Shown here piece by piece: positions 8,928-16,576 of a DNA stretch of 64,000 nucleotides. Made by a program: the position numbers and the translations under genes. Within the stretch, counting starts at the first letter, position 1; each line of letters opens with the position of its first letter. This DNA comes from Siphonobacter sp. SORGH_AS_0500. GTDB taxonomy: Bacteria; Bacteroidota; Bacteroidia; Cytophagales; Spirosomataceae. The notes beneath the pieces were generated by a model. It was not told the origin of the DNA. It did not search any database and worked only from the letters and a program-made list of their open reading frames with translations. The stretch lies in NCBI RefSeq assembly GCF_002838835.1, contig NZ_NHPP01000014.1:62001-126000 (forward strand), given 5' to 3'.

Positions 8928-9500
8928 TCAGAAGCTCATGTTCACTCCAATCCCTTTATCAGCCGGTCCCAACGTTTTCCAGAGGTGTTCATGCTTTCGA
9001 AAATGTTGTCGATGAACGAGATACATTAGGCCATCAAAAGCGAATAGGAAAGCCCCCTGTAGCATAACAGATTTGCCAAAACCCTGATTTCTAGCATTTC
9101 CTCTGTTCTTTCCTTTTTCATTGAGGTAGGCTCCCCCCGCTACGTAAGCTACATCGAGAGCGGTATTGACCAGAAATATTTTTTCGAATTTTTCCTGTTG
9201 CTGCAAGACTTCGTAAGGCGTGCGAGGTCGAGGTGAGCTGGTTAAGGTACCGATACCCGCTAGTAAAAGATTGACGGCTCCCCAGCCCATATTCATTTGG
9301 TGTAAAGCTTTCGCCTCGCCAGAGCTTTGGGCTAGTTTCGACCCACTGTAGGCCAGATTACCCACGGCCCAGCCACCTAATACGTACAAACCCTTTCTAG
9401 TGAGGGCGATACGGTTTTGATCGAACTCGCTGGAGGTTTGAGTTAAGCCCTGACGAGGAGTGCCGAGGCACAGAACCAGAAGTGACAGTAATTTTTTCAA
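8928..9500 (-). CDS. Uncharacterised secreted/membrane protein
   Basis: A 190-residue protein starting with a plausible signal sequence (MKKLLSLLVLCLG). The remainder has several moderately hydrophobic segments: VLGGWAVGNLAYSGSK (about 40-55), GWGAVNLLLAGIGTL, NTALDVAYVAGGAYL and LQGAFLFAFDGLMYLVH. The pattern of small glycine-rich helices resembles Bacteroidota membrane proteins of unknown function (DUF6992-like), but I cannot assign it with certainty. It faces away from the YheT-like gene at 9626. No operon partner. Confidence 0.7.
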   Translation of the reverse strand: MKKLLSLLVLCLGTPRQGLTQTSSEFDQNRIALTRKGLYVLGGWAVGNLAYSGSKLAQSSGEAKALHQMNMGWGAVNLLLAGIGTLTSSPRPRTPYEVLQQQEKFEKIFLVNTALDVAYVAGGAYLNEKGKNRGNARNQGFGKSVMLQGAFLFAFDGLMYLVHRQHFRKHEHLWKTLGPADKGIGVNMSF

Positions 9501-9585
9501 GATAGTAACAAATTGGTTGTAAGGTAGATAAGTCAGAAAAGGGCATGCCAGGTAAGTTCAGTAGGGTTGATTTGGAATAAGCTAC

Positions 9586-9593
9586 TACCTTTG
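9586..9593 (+). promoter_or_regulatory. Putative -7 element of the YheT-like gene
   Basis: TACCTTTG matches the Bacteroidota -7 consensus TAnnTTTG. Transcription would begin near 9599, which leaves almost no leader for an ATG at 9605 and favours the ATG at 9626. The -33 element is not clear. Confidence 0.4.
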
Positions 9594-9625
9594 TAGAATA
9601 TTGAATGATTTGGTCGGCGTTTCCC

Positions 9626-10609
9626 ATGCCATTACTTGAGCAATCCGATTACCGTCCCCCGTTTTGGCTGCCTGACGGGCATGCCCAAAGTATCTTCCCC
9701 GCTTTGTTCCGAAAAGTGACGGGTGTTGTGTACGAACGCGAACGCATTTCTACCCCCGATGACGATTTCCTGGATTTAGACTGGCGAATGAATACCGATC
9801 TGAGCAAGAGCGGTTTGCGTCCTCTGGTTATTCTGAGTCATGGCCTGGAAGGGAATTCTTCGAGTCAGTATATATTGGGAATGGTGAAACACCTCAATGC
9901 TCATGGCTACGATACCCTGGCCTGGAATTTCAGAAGTTGCTCGGGAGAAATGAACCGCCTGCCGCGTTTTTATCACAGTGGAGCAACCGACGATCTGGAT
10001 TTTGTGGTAAAATACGCCCTGACGAAGGGTTATAAAGAGGTATATTTGATGGGTTTTAGCCTCGGTGGTAACCTGACGCTCAAATATTTAGGAGAATTGG
10101 CTGAAAATGCTTACCCCGAACTCCGAAAAGCGTTAGTCTTCTCCGTACCTTTGCATCTATCAAGCGGAAGCACGCACCTCGAACGCTGGCAGGCCTGGGT
10201 GTATTCGGATCGTTTTAATCGTTCGCTGAAGAATAAGATTCGGCAGAAAGCGGCCCTATTACCCGATTTAATTGATGCCAGCCACATTGATCAGGTGCGT
10301 ACCATCCGGGATTTTGATAATTACTACACTTCACAACTACACGGGTATCCGGATGCGGAAACGTACTACGAAGCAAATTCTTCGTTGTACTTCATCGAAA
10401 AAATCCGCCTTCCTACCAGAATTGTCAATGCACAGAACGATCCGTTCCTGTCCAGCGACTGTTACCCGTACGACCGCTGCAAACCACTGAAATACGTCTG
10501 GTTACAAACGCCACCGCAAGGCGGGCATTGTGGTTTTTATCAGGCCGGATACAAGGGGGTGTTGTGGTCGGAGGAATTGGCGTTAAGGTACCTCCTCGAA
10601 CCATCATAA
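9626..10609 (+). CDS. YheT-family alpha/beta hydrolase
   Basis: A 327-residue protein from the preferred ATG at 9626 (MPLLEQSDYRPPFWLPDGHAQ), an N-terminus typical of the YheT family; an ATG at 9605 is also in frame. The alpha/beta-hydrolase core is clear: oxyanion region LSHGLEGNSSS, nucleophile elbow GFSLGGN with its serine, the acid in IVNAQNDPFLS, and the catalytic histidine in PQGGHCGF. Relatives act as esterases or lipases on medium acyl chains, but physiological substrates are unknown. It stands alone, followed by the serine biosynthesis unit. Confidence 0.9.
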   Translation: MPLLEQSDYRPPFWLPDGHAQSIFPALFRKVTGVVYERERISTPDDDFLDLDWRMNTDLSKSGLRPLVILSHGLEGNSSSQYILGMVKHLNAHGYDTLAWNFRSCSGEMNRLPRFYHSGATDDLDFVVKYALTKGYKEVYLMGFSLGGNLTLKYLGELAENAYPELRKALVFSVPLHLSSGSTHLERWQAWVYSDRFNRSLKNKIRQKAALLPDLIDASHIDQVRTIRDFDNYYTSQLHGYPDAETYYEANSSLYFIEKIRLPTRIVNAQNDPFLSSDCYPYDRCKPLKYVWLQTPPQGGHCGFYQAGYKGVLWSEELALRYLLEPS

Positions 10610-10702
10610 ACGTATTTGAACGAAACCTACTCGTAATTTGCTTCCAATGAAGTAAGTGCGACCATTGTTAATAATCCGTAATAAGTAGCGGTCAATCTGA
10701 AT

Positions 10703-12606
10703 ATGTTGACAAAAACCCTGGAACAAACCTACTTCGTGATCGATTTCGATTCGACGTTTACGAAGGTTGAAGGACTCGATGAATTGGCAGCCATTAGCCT
10801 GGCCAGCCAGAAAAACCGCGATGAAGTCGTGGGTAAAATTAAGGAGTTAACGGATCGTGGAATGGCTGGCGAATTGTCGTTCGAGCAAGCCTTGCAGCAA
10901 CGAATTGAATTGCTGAGTGCCAGTCGCGAACACGTGGACCTGCTGGTAGAATTTCTACGGGGTAAAGTATCCGATTCGTTCCTCCGTAACAAGGAATTTA
11001 TCAGCGAATATCGCGATCAGATTTATATTGTCTCCAGCGGTTTTCGGGAGTTTATCGAACCCATCGTAACGGAAATGGGCGTTCGCGAAGATCACGTGTT
11101 TGCCAATACCTTCCGCTTCGACGAAGCCGGAACGATTGTAGGGTATGACGACACAAACGTGTTATCAAAAATGGGGGTAAGGTAAGTCTGCTCAGACAAC
11201 TGAGTCTACCCGGCGATGTCTACGTGATTGGCGATGGATATACCGATTATGAGCTTCGCGAATCTGGTTTAGCCAATAAATTCTTTGCCTTTACCGAAAA
11301 TATTGAACGTCAGAAAGTAGTCGAGAAAGCCGACCATATTGTAAACTCGCTCGACGAATTCTTATATATCAATCAGTTAAGCCGGAGTCAGTCGTATCCT
11401 AAAAGTAAACTGAAAGTATTATTGCTGGAAAATGTGCACGCCCGTGCCGTGGAAATGTTCAGCCGTGAAGGGTTTCAGGTAGAGTTATTGAAAGGAGCTC
11501 TGGACGAAGACGAACTGATCGAAAAAATTAAAGATATCAGCATCCTTGGAATCCGTTCGAAAACAATGGTTACCAAACGAGTGCTCGAAAATGCTCCCCG
11601 TCTGATGGTAATCGGTGCGTTCTGCATCGGTACGAACCAGATTGACCTCACTACCGCTGAAGAGCGGGGCGTGGCTGTCTTTAATGCTCCTTACTCGAAC
11701 ACCCGTTCCGTCGTAGAAATGGCCGTGGGCGAGATGATTCTGCTCATGCGGGGTATTTATGACAAGTCCGTTAAAATGCACGAAGGCATCTGGGACAAGT
11801 CAGCGAAAAACTCGAACGAAGTACGTGGGAAGAAAATCGGGATGATTGGCTACGGTAACATCGGTATCCAGCTTTCCGTGGTGGCTGAAGCTCTGGGGAT
11901 GGAAGTATTATTCTTCGATCTGGTTGAAAAATTACCGCTTTCGAACGCTCGTCAGTGCCACACGCTGGAGGAATTACTCAACCAGTCAGACGTGGTAACG
12001 CTGCACGTGGATGGCCGTAAAACCAACTCGATGCTCATTGGAGAGAAGGAATTCAACCAAATGAAAGATGGCGTGGTTTTCCTGAACCTGTCGCGTGGGC
12101 ACGTGGTCGATGTAAAGGCCATGGCAAATGCCGTCAAATCGGGTAAAATTCGTGGAGCCGGAGTAGATGTATTCCCTCAGGAACCCAAAACCAACGACGA
12201 AATTTTCGAAAGCGAACTGAGAGGATTACCCAACGTAATTCTGACTCCACACATCGGAGGAAGTACCGAGGAAGCTCAGGCCAGTATCGGCGAATTCGTG
12301 CCCAATAAATTGCTGGGGTATGTAAATACGGGTAGTACGTATGGCGTGGTAAACTTCCCCGAAGTAACCCTGCCGCCTTTACACGATGCCCACCGGTTGC
12401 TGCACATTCACCAGAACGTACCCGGTGTGATGTCCAAAGTGAATGGAATTTTCGCGAAATACGGGGTTAACATTGTAGGGCAGTATCTGAAAACGTCCGA
12501 AAAAATTGGTTACGTAATTACCGACGTGGCTAAAAATTACTCCAAGGAAATTGTGCAGGAATTGAAGGAAATTGAAGAAACCATCAAATTCCGGATGTTA
12601 TATTAA
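10703..12606 (+). CDS. serA: Phosphoserine phosphatase - phosphoglycerate dehydrogenase fusion, one frameshift
   Basis: About 634 residues if one A is restored in the A run at 11167-11171; without it the gene splits into 10703-11185 and a downstream frame. The N-terminal third is an HAD phosphatase of the SerB type: motif I DFDST with Asp14 and Asp16, motif II in VSSGFREF, lysine motif GGKVSLLRQL, and motif IV GDGYTDYE. The rest is D-3-phosphoglycerate dehydrogenase: Rossmann motif MIGYGNIG, catalytic region LNLSRGHVVD, PQEP and TPHIGGSTEEAQ, and a C-terminal ACT domain (NVPGVMSKVNGIFAKYGVNI) for serine feedback. One polypeptide thus carries the first and last steps of phosphorylated serine biosynthesis. 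The middle step is probably the aminotransferase at 12676. Confidence 0.9.
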
Positions 12607-12611
12607 TGAAT

Positions 12612-12655
12612 GAAAGCCAGTACGCTTTAGGTTGTACTAGAGCTTACTGGCTTTC
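12612..12655 (+). terminator. Terminator-like hairpin after the SerB-SerA gene
   Basis: GAAAGCCAGTA (12612-12622) pairs perfectly with TACTGGCTTTC (12645-12655), followed by TTATCTT. It lies only 20 bases before the aminotransferase start, so it may attenuate rather than fully stop transcription. Confidence 0.65.
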
Positions 12656-12675
12656 TTATCTTGCTGTTTATAGCC

Positions 12676-13797
12676 ATGTCTCAATTGTACTTTACCCCTG
12701 GTCCGGCGGAATTATATCCTACGGTTGCTCAACATATTCAAACGGCTCTTGCTGAACAGGTGGGTTCAATTTCGCACCGTTCGGCTGCTTTTCGCAAAAT
12801 TTATCAGCATACGGATGAACAATTGCGGGCATTACTGAATATCCCTTCTTCGCACGCGATTTTATTTACTGGCTCGGCAACGGAAATCTGGGAACGAGTC
12901 ATTCAGAACTGCGTAGAATTTGAAAGTTTTCACTGTGTCAATGGGTCTTTCTCGCAAAAATTCTATGATACAGCTAATGATCTGAAGAAGTTCACCCATT
13001 TGTTTGAAAAGCCACTGGGACAGGGTTTTGATTATGATGATTTCGTGAAAGTAACTGACGGCACGACGGAGGATACTAGCGGAAAAGTGAAAATTCCTGA
13101 TTACGTCGAACTGGTTGGTTTAACTGCCAATGAAACCTCAACGGGCGTTCAGATGCGTGGCGTAGATATCAATAAGTTAAAGCGGAGTTACCGTTCTAAA
13201 CTATTCTGTGTTGATATGGTGTCGTCAGCTCCCTATCACTCGCTTGATTTTGAGGAGGTTGACTCTGCCTTTTTCTCCGTGCAAAAGTCATTTGGGTTAC
13301 CCGCCGGTTTAGGGGTATGGATTGTGAACGAAAAATGCCTGGCGAAGGCAGAATCGCTCAAAGCCAAGGACAACGTAATTGGCTCGTATCACAGCTTACC
13401 CAGTCTCTGGAAAAATTACAAAAACTTTGAAACGCCGGAAACACCTAACGTCTGGAATATTTACCTGTTAGGAAAAGTGGCCGAAGACATGAATCGCGTC
13501 GGTATCGAAACCATTCGAAGAGAAACGGATGCGAAAGCCAAGAAGATTTATGATTTTCTGGAAAAAACGGAAGGGTATGAGCCCTACGTTAAAAACCCGG
13601 ATCATCGCAGCCCAACCGTGGCCGTAGCGAACACCATCGAATCTTCGAAAGAACTGATTGAACGTATCAAGAAAGAAGGAATGATTGTGGGAAGTGGATA
13701 CGGAAAAGCGAAAGATAGCCAAATTCGAATTGCTAATTTCCCGGCTGTTTCGATGGAACAGGTAGAACGACTTTTACAGGCGATGAAGCCCGTATAA
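12676..13797 (+). CDS. serC: Class V aminotransferase, probable phosphoserine aminotransferase
   Basis: A 373-residue PLP enzyme; the ATG at 12676 (MSQLYFTPGPAELYP) is chosen because this N-terminus is typical of the class V fold, and the open frame before it has only a TTG. The PLP lysine is Lys204 in FSVQKSFGLPAG; TGSATEIWERV forms the phosphate-binding cup and HRSAAFRKIY contains the SHRS substrate-binding motif of SerC and relatives. Its position directly after the SerB-SerA fusion suggests it converts 3-phosphohydroxypyruvate to phosphoserine with glutamate as donor, completing the pathway. The alternative is a related class V transaminase (alanine-glyoxylate type), made less likely by the neighbour. 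Confidence 0.85.
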   Translation: MSQLYFTPGPAELYPTVAQHIQTALAEQVGSISHRSAAFRKIYQHTDEQLRALLNIPSSHAILFTGSATEIWERVIQNCVEFESFHCVNGSFSQKFYDTANDLKKFTHLFEKPLGQGFDYDDFVKVTDGTTEDTSGKVKIPDYVELVGLTANETSTGVQMRGVDINKLKRSYRSKLFCVDMVSSAPYHSLDFEEVDSAFFSVQKSFGLPAGLGVWIVNEKCLAKAESLKAKDNVIGSYHSLPSLWKNYKNFETPETPNVWNIYLLGKVAEDMNRVGIETIRRETDAKAKKIYDFLEKTEGYEPYVKNPDHRSPTVAVANTIESSKELIERIKKEGMIVGSGYGKAKDSQIRIANFPAVSMEQVERLLQAMKPV

Positions 13798-13903
13798 GTA
13801 GTTGATCGTTTTGGGTTGTTAGTTGATAGTCAACGTTTGACAACCGAACCCTGTATGGCTAAATAACTATAATAATTTAACTTGTAGTTTTGAAAGATGA
13901 TGA

Positions 13904-13932
13904 AAGAAGGCTGGCTTTGCACCAGCCTTCTT
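13904..13932 (+). promoter_or_regulatory. Hairpin in the leader of the oxidoreductase gene
   Basis: GAAGGCTGG (13906-13914) pairs perfectly with CCAGCCTTC (13922-13930), extended by two A-T pairs. A TAnnTTTG match (TAGTTTTG, 13885-13892) lies just upstream, so the hairpin would fall near the 5' end of the 13984 transcript. Without a T run it is not a convincing terminator of the aminotransferase gene, though that is the alternative. Confidence 0.45.
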
Positions 13933-13983
13933 CATGCCTGAAGTTTTACACTTATCAACGTATATCCTAAATCTATTTAATCC

Positions 13984-14961
13984 ATGAATTGGGGAATTCT
14001 TGCACCCGGACACATTGCCCGCAAATTTGCCGAGGACTTACAGTACGTTGCCGGATCAAAAATGGTTGCCGTAGGCTCGCGTAGCCTGGATCGGGCCATT
14101 GGCTTTGCTGAAGAATTCGGCGTAGCCAAAGCCTATGGTTCGTATCAGGAACTGGTCAATGACCCCGATGTGCAGGTGGTGTATGTGGCCTCGCCACACT
14201 CTGAACACTATGAACATACACTGTTGTGTCTAAATGCTGGAAAACACGTGCTTTGTGAGAAAGCCTTTGCTTTGAACACCGAGCAGGTGCGGGAAATGAC
14301 GGCACTGGCCAAAGAGAAGGAGCTTTTTCTGATGGAGGCGATCTGGTCCCGGTTTCACCCAGCCATTCTGCAAACGCTGGAAATCGTTCAGTCGGGACAA
14401 ATAGGAGAGATTGTCCACGTGCAGGCAGATTTTGGCTTTAAAGCGGAATATGACGTTACCAAACGCTTATTTAACCGCGATCTGGCGGGTGGTTCGTTGT
14501 ATGACATCGGTTTGTATCCACTTTTCATTAGCAAGTTATTACTGGGTGTTCCCGCCGAGATCAAAGCCTTAGGCACAATCACCGAAACAGGGGTAGATAT
14601 GAACTGCTCGATGGCCCTGCGTTACGACTCAGGAGCTACCGCCAGCCTGTTCTCTACGTTTGCAGCAAAGACGGATACGACCTGTACGATCTACGGGACT
14701 AAAGGTCAGTTATTCATTCAAAGCCGTTTTCACGAAACGACCGGGCTGACGTTATACCCTGAAGATGCCATGCCACAAAGTATCTCTACGGAACGTATAG
14801 GCTGGGGTTATGCGTATGAAGCCGAGCACGTGCAAAATTGCATCAGCGAAGGATTAACCGAAAGTCCCTTATTACCGCATTCGTTTAGTATTGAATTAAT
14901 GGAGAGTCTGGTTGACATTCGAAGACAAATTGGAGTTGTGTATCCTGGTGACGAAAAATAG
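13984..14961 (+). CDS. Gfo/Idh/MocA-family NAD(P)-dependent oxidoreductase
   Basis: A 325-residue dehydrogenase of full family length. The Rossmann domain starts immediately with NWGILAPGHIARKFAEDL (residues 2-19), ASPHSEHYEH is the nucleotide-binding strand and turn, and the conserved EKAFA motif gives the catalytic-region lysine Lys93. The second domain begins near GEIVHVQADFGF and includes GGSLYDIGLYPL, the usual site of the substrate-binding aspartate and tyrosine. Close relatives act on trans-1,2-dihydrodiols, D-xylose or other sugar-like compounds. Stands alone between the serine unit and tRNA-Asp; substrate unknown. Confidence 0.92.
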   Translation: MNWGILAPGHIARKFAEDLQYVAGSKMVAVGSRSLDRAIGFAEEFGVAKAYGSYQELVNDPDVQVVYVASPHSEHYEHTLLCLNAGKHVLCEKAFALNTEQVREMTALAKEKELFLMEAIWSRFHPAILQTLEIVQSGQIGEIVHVQADFGFKAEYDVTKRLFNRDLAGGSLYDIGLYPLFISKLLLGVPAEIKALGTITETGVDMNCSMALRYDSGATASLFSTFAAKTDTTCTIYGTKGQLFIQSRFHETTGLTLYPEDAMPQSISTERIGWGYAYEAEHVQNCISEGLTESPLLPHSFSIELMESLVDIRRQIGVVYPGDEK

Positions 14962-15047
14962 TTAAAAAATTTTTCGCTGGTAAGTGATTGGTAATCAATC
15001 CTGGTGAAAAAAATATCGTAAAAAATGAATTTTCTTTGCTCTGGGAC

Positions 15048-15079
15048 TTGCCAAAGGCGTTTTTAAACCCCTATATTTG
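15048..15079 (+). promoter_or_regulatory. Promoter of tRNA-Asp
   Basis: A -33 element TTG (15048-15050) and a perfect Bacteroidota -7 element TATATTTG (15072-15079) are separated by 21 bases. Transcription would start near 15086, about 34 bases ahead of the tRNA. Confidence 0.7.
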
Positions 15080-15119
15080 CAACCCAGTTCGACGGATAAG
15101 TCGTCAGAACAAAGAGAAT

Positions 15120-15193
15120 GGTCCGGTAGTTCAGTTGGTTAGAATACCTGCCTGTCACGCAGGGGGTCGCGGGTTCGAGCCCCGTCCGGACCG
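15120..15193 (+). tRNA. tRNA-Asp (GTC)
   Basis: A 74-nucleotide cloverleaf: acceptor arm GGTCCGG pairs with CCGGACC, discriminator G, D-loop AGTTCAGTTGGTTAGA, anticodon loop CTGTCAC with GTC, and T-arm GCGGGTTCGAGCCCCGT. CCA is not encoded. Its own promoter and terminator are visible on either side, so it is a single-gene transcription unit. Confidence 0.97.
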
Positions 15194-15194
15194 C

Positions 15195-15227
15195 AAAAGC
15201 CTGGTAACGCAAGTTATCAGGCTTTTT
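15195..15227 (+). terminator. Terminator of tRNA-Asp
   Basis: AAAAGCCTGGTAAC pairs with GTTATCAGGCTTTT (one mismatch) and is followed by T residues, two bases after the tRNA 3' end. Confidence 0.85.
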
Positions 15228-15288
15228 GCATTAGGGCTTTAGCAGCATTCTTTCTAGGATTATTATTAGTTTAGTTCTTTTCCTTATT

Positions 15289-15529
15289 CTATCGAGAGCG
15301 AAGGAACTTGCTTGACTTTAAGAAAACTTTCTCAATCAAAAAATAACTGCTTACTTCAAACTAGTACGCATTACCTAGTAAGGTTTCTCACTGCGTTCGA
15401 AATGACAGAGGCGAGGTCTTTTTTTACTTCTAGAATAGGCTTTTATTCTCCTCTTCTGTCATCCAGAGCGAAGCGAAGGACCTTGCCTAGGCTTAGGAGT
15501 ACTTTCCTTTACCATGCCGCGGAATGATA
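15289..15529. repeat. Intergenic repeat region with GAGCGAAGCGAAGGA words
   Basis: Contains CTCACTGCGTTCGAAATGAC followed by CTGTCATCCAGAGCGAAGCG and an upstream degenerate copy (CGAGAGCGAAGGAACTTGC). These are the words of a palindromic intergenic repeat found in many bacteria. The 360 bases between the tRNA terminator and the next gene hold no supported gene. Confidence 0.55.
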
Positions 15530-15537
15530 GGTCAATA

Positions 15538-15570
15538 AAAAAAGCTTCTGGACTACCCAGAAGCTTTTTT
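15538..15570 (-). terminator. Bidirectional terminator of the beta-barrel gene
   Basis: AAAAAAGCTTCTGG and CCAGAAGCTTTTTT form a perfect 14-base-pair stem with a five-base loop, just beyond the stop of the minus-strand gene at 15585. Confidence 0.85.
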
Positions 15571-15584
15571 AACAGATAAGTGAG

Positions 15585-16280
15585 TTACCGTCCTAATCTT
15601 CCCAAGTACCCAATCGATAAACCTACATTTAGCATTCGATTTTCGGGTTGATTTAACCAGCCGTTGGCGAAGTCACCCATGGGGTAATATCCCCGGGCTT
15701 CAATCAAGAATTGACCATAATGACTGTTAATGGCTACACCCATGCCTCCCGCAGCTCCATAACCCGTACGATGGTTGAAGTCGTCTTTTTCATATTCCAG
15801 CGTTTCTTCGGGCTGTCCAGGATATTTGGTTTTGGTATCTAGGGCATAACTCGCCTGGGCACCGGCATTGATAAAAAACTGCGTCGTGTTACCGAATGAA
15901 AAACGAAAAAGAATCGGTACATCTACACTGGAACGGGTTATTCTGGAATTCTGATTTTGCCCGAAATACTTGGTTGTACTTTGGGTATAAAGAATCTCAG
16001 GTTGTAAGGCTAAAAAACCACCTAAGGCTAGTTTAGCGGCCAGACCTCCCTGAAAGTCGGGAGCAAGTCCTAGTTCAATCGGACGGTTGTTGTTGATTAA
16101 TGCCGTGTGTGTGCCGCCAACTTTAAAACCCAAATAGCTTTGACGTTTGAACTCATCGTGATGATTATATCGATGAGTAGATTTTTTGGACGAGCTAGGA
16201 TAGCGATAGTAACGATACTGAGCCTGACTTGTAGCGACAATTCCCAGTAAAAGGGCAAGTACAATGGATAAGCGTTTCAT
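15585..16280 (-). CDS. Outer membrane beta-barrel protein (PorT-like family)
   Basis: A 231-residue protein with a clear signal peptide (MKRLSIVLALLLGIVATSQAQ, cleavage after about residue 20), a short basic linker, and about eight alternating amphipathic strands: YLGFKVGGTHT, GGLAAKLALGGFLALQPEI, VDVPILFRFSF, QFFINAGAQASYAL, TGYGAAGGMGVAI, GQFLIEARGYYPMGD and a final LNVGLSIGYLGRLGR. This is the eight-stranded barrel common in Bacteroidota (outer membrane protein beta-barrel, PorT-like). Function unknown. It has its own terminator and no partner gene. Confidence 0.85.
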   Translation of the reverse strand: MKRLSIVLALLLGIVATSQAQYRYYRYPSSSKKSTHRYNHHDEFKRQSYLGFKVGGTHTALINNNRPIELGLAPDFQGGLAAKLALGGFLALQPEILYTQSTTKYFGQNQNSRITRSSVDVPILFRFSFGNTTQFFINAGAQASYALDTKTKYPGQPEETLEYEKDDFNHRTGYGAAGGMGVAINSHYGQFLIEARGYYPMGDFANGWLNQPENRMLNVGLSIGYLGRLGR

Positions 16281-16520
16281 ACGTGAGTTGTTTTAAAACT
16301 CATTGTACTTAAAAAATAATGCCAAAAGGTTTGATAAATAAGTATTTTGTGATGGTAAGTACTTATGATTATTTCGACGGAAGAATAACGGTCATACTAG
16401 GGTTAAATAGACTTTCAAATTTTCCATGTGGAGATGCGATTCATCGCGTATGGCCTGGAAATGCGTTCGCGTTTAAAGCGAACAAGCCTGATTAGGAAAA
16501 ATCAGATCCGTAACCCAAAT

Positions 16521-16552
16521 AAAAATCCGGGTCTGTAAAGGCCCGGATTTTT
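16521..16552 (-). terminator. Terminator of the ThuA-fusion gene
   Basis: AAAAATCCGGG and CCCGGATTTTT form a perfect 11-base-pair stem 25 bases past the minus-strand stop. The rest of 16281-16520 shows only short palindromic words (for example GCGTTCGCGTTTAAAGCGAAC) and no gene. Confidence 0.85.
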
Positions 16553-16576
16553 GAGTAATGAAATACAGATTTGAAT

